Positions 9,824 to 21,222 of a stretch of DNA of 64,000 nt are shown here, piece after piece. The translations under genes and the position numbers were made by a program. The first letter of the stretch is position 1. Each line of letters starts with the position of its first letter. The notes under the pieces were generated by a model. The model had not been told where the DNA came from, did no database searches, and saw only the letters and a list, made by a program, of their open reading frames with translations. Source of the stretch: Paracoccus sp. TOH (lineage in GTDB: Bacteria; Pseudomonadota; Alphaproteobacteria; Rhodobacterales; Rhodobacteraceae); the NCBI RefSeq assembly GCF_030388245.1, contig NZ_CP098361.1, forward strand, positions 1,251,352-1,315,351, read 5' to 3'.

Positions 9824-11179
9824 TCATGCGCATGACGGAGGCGTTCGAAGACGGCGGATGGCGGCAAGGACGGCCCGCACCATCGGGCCGGTGACGGCGA
9901 CCTCGGCCAACTGGAAGGTAATGGCGCGGGCGTGGCGGACGACGCGGGCGCCGATCTTGATCAGCTTGAGTTGCAGGCTGGTCAACGACCAGTCCGCCAT
10001 GGCCTCGGGCAGTTCGATGCAGCGCAGGAAGGTTGCCAGGTTGTAGGCCAGCGCGTGCAGTTGCAGCCGCACCTCGTTGTGCCGGAACTTCCGGCATGAC
10101 AGCCGCGTCCAGCGAAAGGCATATTTGCCTTCCTTGATGTGCTGCTCTGCGGTGCCGCGCTGGTTGTAGAACCTCACCACCCAGTCTGGCTCCATCGGCA
10201 GGTTGGTGACGATGAAGCCGACTTTGGGGAACAGCTCGCCCGGATGCCATTCGATCTTGGCGATGACGCGGCGCGGCTTGTCCCAGGACGCCGCCTGATA
10301 CTCGAAGTCCTCGAAGAACCGTTTGACCTTGGTCAGCGAAGGCCGTCCCACGGGCCGTGTCAGCCGATGCGCGATCTTCTCGCGCAAGACGGCGTTGGCG
10401 GGCAGACGGATGGCGTAGAAGAACCTGGCTTCTTCCAGCCGCATATAGATCGCGGGGATCGCGTAGGCAGCGTCGGCCCGGAAGAAGCGTCCACCAAGGT
10501 CGCGGCCAGCATATCGGGCAATGACGGGATCAAGGACATCCCGCCAGCCATCGGCGCTGTGGACATTGCCGTTACGCAGGGCGCAGCGCTCCAGCATGCC
10601 AAACTGGTTGAACAAGAAGATGGGGTGATAGCAGGTGCAGTCGAAATGCCCGTTCCAGGCAGCACCTTCCTGATCGCCGTGGGTGGGGCTGACCGAGCTG
10701 TCCATGTCCAGCACGATGTATTTCAACCCGTTGCGGTCATGAAACCGGTCGATCCATTGGCCGTTCAGATCGGCCAGCGCCGCCCGGTTCGCGGCCAGAG
10801 CCAGCGTCTCGGTCTCGAACCGTCCCATCTGCGATGCCGAAGCAGCTTGCGCCTCGACGGCCCTGCCGCCAACGACCTGACGCATCACGGGATCGAGGGC
10901 CAAGCGGTCGGCATCGTTCACATCCTCGTATCCGGCCAGTCGTCCGAACACCGATTGCCGGAACAATCCGTCAAGCCGATGGAGCGTGTTCTTCCCGGTG
11001 CGGCTGTCTCGCAGCGCCTCCGACGCCAGATTGGACAGGCCGAGCACGTCATCAAGCTCGCGCATCACCAGCAGGCCACCGTCTGAACTGATCTGCGCAC
11101 CACGGAACTCCAGACGCACACGGCGGTCGAAATCAACCCGATCTCCCCGCGCCAAGCCCGCACCCTCCAGGTGATCCAT
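9824..11179 (-). CDS. IS1380-family DDE transposase
   Basis: This is a 451-residue transposase of full family length. Recognisable elements are the N-terminal FRGAQISSDGGLLVMRELD segment, the first acidic region YIVLDMDSSVSPTHGDQEG, the second RADAAYAIPAIY, and the C-terminal YNQRGTAEQHIKEGKY block that carries the last catalytic acid in this family. It cuts and joins the element's ends during transposition. The start ATG lies 94 nt inside the right end. No frameshift or stop is seen. Confidence 0.93.
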   Translation of the reverse strand: MDHLEGAGLARGDRVDFDRRVRLEFRGAQISSDGGLLVMRELDDVLGLSNLASEALRDSRTGKNTLHRLDGLFRQSVFGRLAGYEDVNDADRLALDPVMRQVVGGRAVEAQAASASQMGRFETETLALAANRAALADLNGQWIDRFHDRNGLKYIVLDMDSSVSPTHGDQEGAAWNGHFDCTCYHPIFLFNQFGMLERCALRNGNVHSADGWRDVLDPVIARYAGRDLGGRFFRADAAYAIPAIYMRLEEARFFYAIRLPANAVLREKIAHRLTRPVGRPSLTKVKRFFEDFEYQAASWDKPRRVIAKIEWHPGELFPKVGFIVTNLPMEPDWVVRFYNQRGTAEQHIKEGKYAFRWTRLSCRKFRHNEVRLQLHALAYNLATFLRCIELPEAMADWSLTSLQLKLIKIGARVVRHARAITFQLAEVAVTGPMVRAVLAAIRRLRTPPSCA

Positions 11180-11257
11180 GAAACGCGCCCCTCGCAGCCG
11201 TCAACGCCATGATTTATATGCGAAATATCACGATTACGACAGCGAAATCAGCGACTT

Positions 11258-11273
11258 ACTTGGAGAATGTGGG
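11258..11273. repeat. Right terminal inverted repeat of the IS1380 element
   Basis: This repeat on the transposase 5' side is followed directly by the second GTAAG copy at 11274-11278. The cobU start codon is 61 nt beyond the element. Confidence 0.85.
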
Positions 11274-11278
11274 GTAAG
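11274..11278. repeat. Target-site duplication, right copy (GTAAG)
   Basis: This is identical to the 5 bp preceding the left end of the insertion sequence. Confidence 0.85.
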
Positions 11279-11334
11279 ACAGCAAGAAAGATTTCCGGCT
11301 TTCGCAGCGCCCGCCCATGTGAAACAACACGGAC

Positions 11335-11868
11335 ATGAGCAACGTTCCGCGCATCACCATGGTTACCGGCGGCGCCCGTTCGGGCAAGTCCGCATTGGCC
11401 GAATCCATCGCCGCCCGTCATCCGGGCGCGCGGTTCTACATCGCCACGGCCGAGGCCCGGGACGACGAAATGACGCAGCGGATCGGCCGGCACCGCGACC
11501 GGCGCGGCCCCGGCTGGCAGACGGTCGAGGAACCGCGCGACCTGGCCCTCGCGCTGTCGCGCACCGACGGGCAGGGGGTGCGGCTGGTCGACTGCCTGAC
11601 GCTGTGGCTGTCGAACCTGATGGCGGCCGAGGATCGGCCCGGCCCGCGGGTCGGCGCGCTTTGCGAGCTGCTGGCCGCCCAGCAAAGCCCGGTGGTGCTG
11701 GTGACGAACGAGCTGGGCCTGGGCATCGTGCCCGAGAATGCGCTTGCCCGCCGCTTCCGGGACGAGCATGGCTGGATGAACCAGGCGGTCGCCGGGGTCG
11801 CGGACGAGGTCTGGATGGCCGTCAGCGGCCTGCCGCTCTGCCTGAAACCGCAGAAAGGGACATCTTGA
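11335..11868 (+). CDS. cobU: Adenosylcobinamide kinase / adenosylcobinamide-phosphate guanylyltransferase
   Basis: This bifunctional cytosolic enzyme of cobalamin synthesis and salvage phosphorylates adenosylcobinamide and activates it with GMP. The 177 residues begin with the P-loop GGARSGKS (residues 12-19). A His in the RIGRHRDRRGPGW segment is the likely GMP-accepting residue. CLTLWLSNLMA and VTNELGLGIVPENALARRFRD are family motifs. It is called cobP in alphaproteobacterial nomenclature. It is the first gene of cobU-cobT-cobS; its stop overlaps the cobT start. The upstream IS leaves only 61 nt for native regulation, and no cobalamin riboswitch is visible there. Confidence 0.95.
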   Translation: MSNVPRITMVTGGARSGKSALAESIAARHPGARFYIATAEARDDEMTQRIGRHRDRRGPGWQTVEEPRDLALALSRTDGQGVRLVDCLTLWLSNLMAAEDRPGPRVGALCELLAAQQSPVVLVTNELGLGIVPENALARRFRDEHGWMNQAVAGVADEVWMAVSGLPLCLKPQKGTS

Positions 11869-12821
11869 AAGAGTTCGACGAGACCGCCGCCGCCGCCGCC
11901 CGCGACCGCCAGGACCAGTTGACCAAGCCCCCCGGCTCGCTGGGCCGGCTCGAGGAGCTGGCGGTGTTCATGGCCGGCTGGCAAGGGCGCGAGCGGCCGG
12001 TGATCGCGCGGGCGCAGGCGCTGGTCTTTGCCGGCAATCACGGCGTCACCGCGCAGGGGGTGAACCCGTTCCCGGTCGAGGTCACCGCCCAGATGGTCGC
12101 GAATTTCCGCAACGGCGGCGCGGCGATCAACCAGCTTTGCCGGCTGGCCGGCGTCGAGCTGCAGGTGATCGCGCTGGACCTGGACCGCCCCACCGGCGAT
12201 TTCACCCGGGGCATGGCGATGGAGATCGACGAGCTGGTCGCCGCCATCCAGACCGGCAAGAACGCCGTGGACCCGCAGGCCGACGTGATCCTGCTGGGCG
12301 AGATGGGGATCGGCAATTCCACCGTCGCCGCGGCGCTGGCGGCGGCGACCTTCGGCGGCAGCGCCGCGGATTGGGTCGGCCCCGGCACCGGCGCCGATGA
12401 CGCGGTGCTGGCCCGCAAGATCGCCGCCGTCGAGGCCGGGCTGAAGCGCCACAAGGGCGCGGCCACGGCGGCCTCGATCCTGGGCTCCTATGGCGGGCGC
12501 GAGCAGGCGGCGATCTGCGGCGCGGTGATCCGGGCGCGCGAGTTGGGGATCCCGGTGATCCTGGACGGCTTCATCTGCTCGGCGGCGGCGGGCGTGCTGC
12601 TGGTGAACGACGAGAATGCGTTGGACCATTGCTTGATCGGCCATGAAAGCGCTGAGCCGGGCCATCGCCGGCTGATCGCGGTGATGCGGAAACAGCCGGT
12701 GGTGACGCTGGACATGCGGCTGGGCGAGGGCTCGGGCGCGGCGGTGGCGCTGATGATCCTGCGCGCGGCGCTGGAATGCCACAACGGCATGGCGACCTTT
12801 GCCGAGGCCGGGATTGGCTAG
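11865..12821 (+). CDS. cobT: Nicotinate-nucleotide--dimethylbenzimidazole phosphoribosyltransferase
   Basis: This enzyme makes alpha-ribazole phosphate from nicotinate mononucleotide and the lower-ligand base. It is 318 residues long. Family motifs are KPPGSLGRLE near the N-terminus, FAGNHGVTAQGVNPFP, GEMGIGNST and the GEGSGAAVAL C-terminal segment with the catalytic Glu region. The best start is a TTG that overlaps the cobU TGA stop (TTGA); no in-frame ATG exists early enough to keep the conserved N-terminus. Coupled translation with cobU is therefore likely. Confidence 0.92.
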   Translation: MKEFDETAAAAARDRQDQLTKPPGSLGRLEELAVFMAGWQGRERPVIARAQALVFAGNHGVTAQGVNPFPVEVTAQMVANFRNGGAAINQLCRLAGVELQVIALDLDRPTGDFTRGMAMEIDELVAAIQTGKNAVDPQADVILLGEMGIGNSTVAAALAAATFGGSAADWVGPGTGADDAVLARKIAAVEAGLKRHKGAATAASILGSYGGREQAAICGAVIRARELGIPVILDGFICSAAAGVLLVNDENALDHCLIGHESAEPGHRRLIAVMRKQPVVTLDMRLGEGSGAAVALMILRAALECHNGMATFAEAGIG

Positions 12822-13590
12822 GCTTGCGGGTCAGGCGGCGCTGGCGCTGGTCTGGCTGACCCGGCTGCCCGCGGGCCGCTGGCTGCCCGCCAGGCCGCCG
12901 ACGCTGGCACAGGCGGCCTGGGCCTTTCCGCTGGCCGGGCTGGCCGTCGGACTGGCCGGTGCCGCCGTGCTGGGCCTGGCCGTTGTCGCCGGGCTGCCGG
13001 CTTCGGTCGCGGCGCTGCTGGCGGTCGGCGCCACGATTCTGGCCACCGGCGGGCTGCACGAGGACGGGCTGGCCGATTTCGCCGATGGCAGCGGCGGCGC
13101 CACGCGCGAGCAGCGGCTGGAGATCATGCGCGATTCCCGCATCGGCAGCTATGGCGTGCTGGCGCTGATCGTGACCCTGGGGCTGCGGGTGGCGGCACTT
13201 GCCGCCCTGGCCGTCGAGCCTTGGCTGGCCGCCCTGGCGCTGGCCGGGATCGCCGCCGCCTCGCGCGCCGGAATGGCGGCGGCGCTGGGGCTGATGCCGC
13301 CGGCCCGGTCTGACGGGCTGGGCCATGCCGCGGGGCGGCCGCGGCGAGGCAGCGTCGCCGCCGCGCTGGTGCTGGGCGCCGTGGCCCTGCTGGCGCCGGC
13401 GCTGCGCCTGCCATATCCGCCTGCGGCCTGGCTTCTGGCGGCGGCGGCCATGGCGGCGGCGCAGCTCTGGCTGGCGCGACGGGCCCTGCGCCGGCTCGGC
13501 GGCCAGACCGGCGACGTGCTGGGCGCCATGCAGCAGGCGGGCGAGGTCGCGGGGCTGCTGGCCCTGACCGCACTGCTGCAGGCGCCGTGA
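12814..13590 (+). CDS. cobS: Adenosylcobinamide-GDP ribazoletransferase (cobalamin synthase)
   Basis: This is an integral inner-membrane enzyme that joins adenosyl-GDP-cobinamide with alpha-ribazole. The protein is about 258 residues and very rich in Ala/Leu/Gly, with 5-6 helices. It contains the acidic motif GLHEDGLADFADG (about residues 76-88) that binds metal, and a REQRLEIMRDSRIGSYG segment. There is no ATG near the N-terminus. I prefer TTG 12814, preceded by GAGG at a 6-nt gap; TTG 12799 would add five residues. It overlaps the end of cobT by 8 nt. It is called cobV in some naming schemes. Confidence 0.88.
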   Translation: MARLAGQAALALVWLTRLPAGRWLPARPPTLAQAAWAFPLAGLAVGLAGAAVLGLAVVAGLPASVAALLAVGATILATGGLHEDGLADFADGSGGATREQRLEIMRDSRIGSYGVLALIVTLGLRVAALAALAVEPWLAALALAGIAAASRAGMAAALGLMPPARSDGLGHAAGRPRRGSVAAALVLGAVALLAPALRLPYPPAAWLLAAAAMAAAQLWLARRALRRLGGQTGDVLGAMQQAGEVAGLLALTALLQAP

Positions 13591-13607
13591 CGTCTTTTGG
13601 CTTTTTC

Positions 13608-13636
13608 TTGACCGCCTTTAGCGGTTCATTCATACG
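13608..13636 (+). promoter_or_regulatory. Possible sigma-70-type promoter for dctQM
   Basis: TTGACC (13608-13613) and CATACG (13631-13636) are separated by 17 nt, 69 nt upstream of the dctQ start. The -35 is good and the -10 is weak. Confidence 0.35.
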
Positions 13637-13650
13637 AAACGGCTACATCA

Positions 13651-13666
13651 AGGGGGTAAACCCCCT
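13651..13666 (+). promoter_or_regulatory. Perfect small hairpin in the dctQ leader
   Basis: AGGGGG-TAAA-CCCCCT forms a 6-bp stem with a 4-nt loop, about 40 nt upstream of dctQ and between the putative promoter and the ribosome site (GGGAGG). Its role is unknown; it could protect the leader or bind a regulator. Confidence 0.35.
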
Positions 13667-13704
13667 GCTCAAGGGCCATAAGAACATCTGAGGGAGGTTG
13701 TCAC

Positions 13705-14328
13705 ATGGGTGCCCTGCTGGGGCTTTCTCGCGGCATCGACCGCGTCAACTCGGCGATCGGCCGCAGTGCAAGCTGGTTGATCCTCGTCGCCGTGCTGGTC
13801 AGCGCCGGCAACGCGATCATCCGCAAGGTGCTGAACACCTCGTCCAACGCCTGGCTGGAACTGCAATGGTACCTGTACGGCGCCGCCTTTCTCGGCGCCG
13901 CGGCCTATACGCTCAAGGAAAACGAGCATATCCGCATCGACATCATCTATGGCATGTGGAAGCGCCGCCGCCAGCACTGGATCGACCTGATCGGGCATGT
14001 GTTCTTCCTGATGCCCTTCGTCACGCTGATGATCTGGTATCTTTACCCCTGGGTGCTGCGCTCCTGGCGCAGCGGCGAGGTCTCGACCAATGCCGGCGGG
14101 CTGATCCTGTGGCCGGCCAAGATGCTGCTGCTGGTCGGCTTCGTCATGCTGTTCTTCCAGGGCATTTCCGAAATCATCAAGAAGATCGCCGTCATGCGCG
14201 GCATCATCGAGGATCCCGCCCCCTTCGTCTCGGCGCATGAGGCCGCGGCCATGGAAGGCGAGGTCATGGTGCGCGAGATGCAGGCCGCGTTCGACGAAGA
14301 GACCCAGGGCGAGGAGACCCGCAAATGA
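13705..14328 (+). CDS. dctQ: TRAP transporter small permease subunit
   Basis: This is the four-helix membrane subunit of a sodium-coupled TRAP carrier. It has 207 residues with helices near 23-43, 56-76, 98-118 and 139-160. The ELQWYLYGAAFLGAAAYTLKENEHIRIDI block is the DctQ-family hallmark. A GGGAGG ribosome site lies 7 nt before the ATG. It overlaps dctM by 4 nt, so both permease subunits are coupled. The C-terminal 40 residues are acidic and cytosolic. Confidence 0.92.
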   Translation: MGALLGLSRGIDRVNSAIGRSASWLILVAVLVSAGNAIIRKVLNTSSNAWLELQWYLYGAAFLGAAAYTLKENEHIRIDIIYGMWKRRRQHWIDLIGHVFFLMPFVTLMIWYLYPWVLRSWRSGEVSTNAGGLILWPAKMLLLVGFVMLFFQGISEIIKKIAVMRGIIEDPAPFVSAHEAAAMEGEVMVREMQAAFDEETQGEETRK

Positions 14329-16301
14329 TGGAATTCATTGCGGTGAACATGGCGCCGATCATGTTCGGCTCGCTGGTGCTGTTTCTGCTTTTCGGCTATC
14401 CGGTCGCCTTCGCGCTGGCCGCGAACGGGCTTTTGTTCTTCGTCATCGGCGTGGAACTGGCGCCGCTCTCGGGTGGCAACATCAACCTGAGCTGGCCGCT
14501 GCTGAACGCCATGCCCGAACGGTTGTGGGGGGTGATGTCGAACGAGACATTGCTGGCCATTCCCTTCTTCACCTTCATGGGCATCGTGCTGGAGAAATCC
14601 GGCATGGCCGAGGATCTGCTGGACACCATCGGCCAGCTGTTCGGCCCGGTCCGCGGCGGTCTGGCCTATGCGGTGATCATCGTCGGCGCGCTGCTGGCGG
14701 CGACGACCGGCGTGGTCGCGGCCTCGGTCATCGCCATGGGGCTGATCTCGCTGCCGATCATGCTGCGCTACGGCTATGACCGGCGCATCGCCTCGGGCAC
14801 CATCGCCGCCTCGGGGACGCTGGCGCAGATCATCCCGCCCTCGCTGGTGCTGATCGTGCTGGCCGACCAGCTCGGCCGCTCGGTCGGCGACATGTACAAG
14901 GGCGCGCTGATCCCCGGTCTGGTGCTGACCGGCATCTACCTGTCCTATATCTTCGTGATGACGCTGATCCGGCCGAACAGCCTGCCGGCCCTGCCGAAAG
15001 AGGCGCGGACGCTCGGCTCGGGCGTGACCTCGCTGTTCGTGGCGCTGGCGCTGACCCTGGGCCTGGCCTGGCTGACCTTCCGCTGGCTCTACCCGACCCA
15101 GGGGCGCGATGCCGACATCCTGGCCCCGGCGCTGGCGGTGATCGTGATCTATGTTCTGGCGCTGCTGGACAAGGCGCTGAAGATCAATCTGATGTCGCGG
15201 CTGGCGCAGCAGGTCATCATCGTGCTGATCCCGCCGCTGGCGCTGATCTTCCTGGTGCTGGGCACGATCTTTCTGGGCATCGCCACGCCCACCGAGGGCG
15301 GCGCCATGGGCGCGGTCGGCGCGCTGCTGCTGGCCGGGATCAAGGGCCGGCTGAGCTATGACGTGATCCGCCAGGCGCTGCTGGCCACGACGCGGCTGTC
15401 GGCCTTCGTCATGTTCATCCTGATCGGGGCGCGGGTGTTCTCGCTGACCTTCTATGGCGTGAACGGGCATGTCTGGGTCGAGCATCTGCTGACCTCGCTG
15501 CCGGGCGGCGAGTTCGGCTTCCTGATCGCGGTCTCGGTGCTGGTCTTCCTGCTGGCCTTCTTCCTCGACTTCTTCGAGCTGGCCTTCATCATCGTGCCGC
15601 TGCTGGCGCCGGCGGCCGAGGCGATGGGCATCGACCTGATCTGGTTCGGCGTGCTGCTGGGGGTGAACATGCAGACCAGCTTCATGCACCCGCCCTTCGG
15701 CTTCTCGCTGTTCTTCCTGCGCTCGGTGGCGCCGAAATCGCCCTATCGCGACAAGGTGACGGGCCGGATGATGCAGCCGGTGACCACCGGGCAGATCTAT
15801 TGGGGCGCGGTGCCCTATGTCTGCATCCAGATGGTGATGGTGGCGGTGGTCATGCTGTTCCCGGGCCTCGTCATGCATTACAAGGGCGCGCCGATCGACA
15901 CCTCGAACGTCAAGATCGAGATCCCCTCGGGCGGTGGTCTGGGCGGTCTGGGTGGCCTTGGCGGGCTTGGCGATCCCTTCGGCAAACCCGCCGCGCCGGG
16001 TGCGGCGACCGGGACCACCAAGCCCGGCGGCATTCCGGCCCCGGGCGGCTTGGGCGGCGTGCCGGATTTCGGCACCCCGACGACCCCTTCCGCGACTTCG
16101 GTCCCCGACACGGCGGCGCCCGGCGGCATTCCGGCGCCTGGCGGCCTGGGCGGCGTGCCGGATTTCGGCACACCCGCCACCCAGGCGGCGCCGGAGGCCG
16201 GGGCAGCTCCGGAAGCGGCGGCGCCGGCAGACGGGCTCGGCGGCCCGCTTTCGGGACCGCCGCCGGGTCTGACCGCCCCGGCGCAACCCTCCGGCAACTG
16301 A
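14325..16301 (+). CDS. dctM: TRAP transporter large permease subunit with a Gly/Pro-rich C-terminal extension
   Basis: This is the channel subunit of a TRAP carrier, 658 residues, longer than the usual 430 or so. The DctM core is clear (for example [18 protein letters not shown] and the late [19 protein letters not shown]). A mid-protein insertion adds extra helices, as in the large DctM subtype. From about residue 528 an extension runs to the end: a [13 protein letters not shown] run, then [18 protein letters not shown] (18 residues) occurring twice, then Ala/Pro-rich sequence. This tail is presumably disordered; I know of no function. A terminator follows directly. Confidence 0.9.
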   Translation: MMEFIAVNMAPIMFGSLVLFLLFGYPVAFALAANGLLFFVIGVELAPLSGGNINLSWPLLNAMPERLWGVMSNETLLAIPFFTFMGIVLEKSGMAEDLLDTIGQLFGPVRGGLAYAVIIVGALLAATTGVVAASVIAMGLISLPIMLRYGYDRRIASGTIAASGTLAQIIPPSLVLIVLADQLGRSVGDMYKGALIPGLVLTGIYLSYIFVMTLIRPNSLPALPKEARTLGSGVTSLFVALALTLGLAWLTFRWLYPTQGRDADILAPALAVIVIYVLALLDKALKINLMSRLAQQVIIVLIPPLALIFLVLGTIFLGIATPTEGGAMGAVGALLLAGIKGRLSYDVIRQALLATTRLSAFVMFILIGARVFSLTFYGVNGHVWVEHLLTSLPGGEFGFLIAVSVLVFLLAFFLDFFELAFIIVPLLAPAAEAMGIDLIWFGVLLGVNMQTSFMHPPFGFSLFFLRSVAPKSPYRDKVTGRMMQPVTTGQIYWGAVPYVCIQMVMVAVVMLFPGLVMHYKGAPIDTSNVKIEIPSGGGLGGLGGLGGLGDPFGKPAAPGAATGTTKPGGIPAPGGLGGVPDFGTPTTPSATSVPDTAAPGGIPAPGGLGGVPDFGTPATQAAPEAGAAPEAAAPADGLGGPLSGPPPGLTAPAQPSGN

Positions 16302-16304
16302 CGG

Positions 16305-16331
16305 GAAAGGCGGCCGCGGGCCGCCTTTTTC
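16305..16331 (+). terminator. Rho-independent terminator after dctM
   Basis: AAAGGCGGCC and GGCCGCCTTTTT form a strong stem with a short GCG loop, ending in a T-run, directly after the dctM stop. It faces the takP terminator in the same gap. Confidence 0.85.
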
Positions 16332-16352
16332 CATTGCCGCCCGCGCGACCAG

Positions 16353-16387
16353 CAAAAAGGGCCGCCGCGATCCCTCGCAGCGGCCCC
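16353..16387 (-). terminator. Rho-independent terminator after the TRAP binding-protein gene
   Basis: Read on the minus strand, GGGGCCGC and GCGGCCC enclose a 14-nt loop and are followed by a run of five T. It lies just past the stop of the binding-protein gene. Confidence 0.75.
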
Positions 16388-16404
16388 GGCAGTCCGGTGA
16401 TGGC

Positions 16405-17655
<1,251 letters not shown>

Positions 17656-17769
17656 TTACGTCACCCGGCACGCCGGCATGGCCGATCTTGTGGGTGCATC
17701 ATCGGGCCTACCCAAGCGATTTGGGCTTGCCTATACTGGCAGCGGTTTGGGGCTTTGGGGGAACAAGGG

Positions 17770-18234
17770 ATGCGCTGTCCGTTCTGCGGAAATGTGGATA
17801 CCCAGGTCAAGGATTCGCGTCCGGCCGAGGATAACGTGGCCATCCGGCGGCGGCGGTTCTGCCCGGCCTGCGGCGGGCGCTTCACCACCTATGAGCGGGT
17901 ACAGCTGCGCGACCTGGTGGTGGTCAAGTCCAGCGGCCGGCGCGAGGATTTCGACCGCACCAAGCTGGAGCGCTCGATCCGCATCGCCATGCAGAAGCGG
18001 CCGATCGAGCCCGAGCGCATCGACCAGATGATCTCGGGCATCGTGCGGCGGCTGGAAAGCATGGGCGACACCGACATCCCCTCGAAGGTCATCGGCGAGA
18101 TCGTGATGGAGACGCTGGCCCGGATCGACACCGTGGCCTATGTGCGGTTCGCCAGCGTCTACAAGAATTTCCAGGCGGCGGACGATTTCGACAAGTTCGT
18201 CTCGGAACTGCGGCCGGGCGCCGCCGAGGAGTGA
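17770..18234 (+). CDS. nrdR: Transcriptional repressor of ribonucleotide reductase genes
   Basis: NrdR senses ATP/dATP and represses nrd genes. The 154 residues begin with a zinc ribbon (CPFCGN and CPACGG) and then carry the ATP-cone domain ([20 protein letters not shown], and a late ASVYKNF segment). Length and architecture are exactly standard. The start is the ATG just before the first Cys pair. The gene is followed by ribD with overlapping stop and start codons, the usual arrangement in proteobacteria. It is divergent from takP, with a 240-nt gap between. Confidence 0.96.
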   Translation: MRCPFCGNVDTQVKDSRPAEDNVAIRRRRFCPACGGRFTTYERVQLRDLVVVKSSGRREDFDRTKLERSIRIAMQKRPIEPERIDQMISGIVRRLESMGDTDIPSKVIGEIVMETLARIDTVAYVRFASVYKNFQAADDFDKFVSELRPGAAEE

Positions 18235-19222
18235 GCGACCGGCGCCACATGCGGCACGCGCTGGCACTGGCGCGGCGGGGCCTGGGCAATGTCTGGCCGA
18301 ATCCGGCGGTGGGCTGCGTGCTGGTCCGCGACGGCATCGTGGTCGGACGCGGCTGGACCCAGCCCGGCGGACGGCCGCATGCCGAGGCGATGGCGCTGGC
18401 CCAGGCCGGCGCGGCGGCGCGCGGCGGCACCGCCTATGTCACGCTGGAACCCTGCGCCCATCACGGCAAGACCCCGCCCTGCGCCGAGGCGCTGGTGCGG
18501 TCGGGCGTCGTCCGCGTCGTCACCGCCCTGACCGATCCCGACCCGCGCGTCGCCGGGCGCGGCCATGCCATCCTGCGCGCCGCCGGCATCGCGGTGACCG
18601 AGGGCATCTGCGAGGCCGAGGCGCGCGATGTCCAGCGCGGCTTCCTCAGCCGCATCCAGCGCGGCCGGCCGATGCTGACGCTGAAACTGGCCACCAGCTT
18701 CGACGGCCGCATCGCCACCGCCTCGGGCGAAAGCCAGTGGATCACCGGGCCCGAGGCGCGTCGCCATGTCCATGCGCTGCGCCTGGGCCATGACGCGGTG
18801 ATGGTCGGCGGCGAGACCGCGCGCGCTGACCGGCCGGGACTGAACGTGCGCGGCTTCGGCCCGGTGCGGCAGCCGGTGCGCATCGTGGTATCGTCGCGCC
18901 CCTTGCCCGAACTGCCGGCCGAGGGATCCGAGCATGGCCCGCTCTGGCAGGTCGCGGGCCGGCCCGAGCAGTTCATGGCCGAGCTTGGCGCGCGGGGCCT
19001 GACCCGCGTCTTCTGCGAAGGCGGCGGGGTGCTGGCGGCCGGCCTGCTGCGGGCCGGCATGGTCGATCAGCTGATCGGCTACGGTGCCGGCCTGGTGCTG
19101 GGCAGCGACGGCCGGGCCGGGATTGCCGCGCTGGGGCTGGAGCGCCTGGCCGAGGCGCCGCGTTTCCACCTGGTCGAGGCGCGGCGGATCGGGCCCGACC
19201 TGATGCATCGCTGGCTGCGCGA

Positions 19223-19226
<4 letters not shown>
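18231..19226 (+). CDS. ribD: Bifunctional riboflavin deaminase/reductase
   Basis: RibD carries out the second and third steps of riboflavin synthesis. Residues 1-140 form the deaminase with the zinc motif HAEAMAL and the [14 protein letters not shown]ys pair. Residues 150-331 form the reductase ([27 protein letters not shown]). Total 331 residues, slightly shorter than the E. coli protein. The start GTG overlaps the nrdR TGA. It converges with kpsC, the stops overlapping by 4 nt. The next riboflavin gene is almost 5 kb away, past a capsule block on the other strand. Confidence 0.95.
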
Positions 19227-21217
<1,991 letters not shown>

Positions 21218-21222
21218 GCGCC

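Larger units (their letters stand above)
9603..11273 (-). mobile_element. Complete IS1380-family insertion sequence (1,671 bp)
   Basis: The element is bounded by 16-bp terminal inverted repeats that match at 14 of 16 positions (CCGACATTCCCCAAGT on the left, CCCACATTCTCCAAGT reading inward from the right). It is flanked by GTAAG on both sides. Length, a single long transposase gene, and a 5-bp duplication (4 bp if the shared G is excluded) are normal for IS1380. The transposase reads leftward, towards oppA. The frame is uninterrupted, so the element may be active. Exact IS name was not determined. Confidence 0.9.

Noticed and set aside
11274..11334. Cobalamin riboswitch before cobU
   Set aside because: Only 61 nt lie between the IS end and cobU and they lack cobalamin riboswitch motifs. 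The pre-insertion 139-nt gap is also too short for one.
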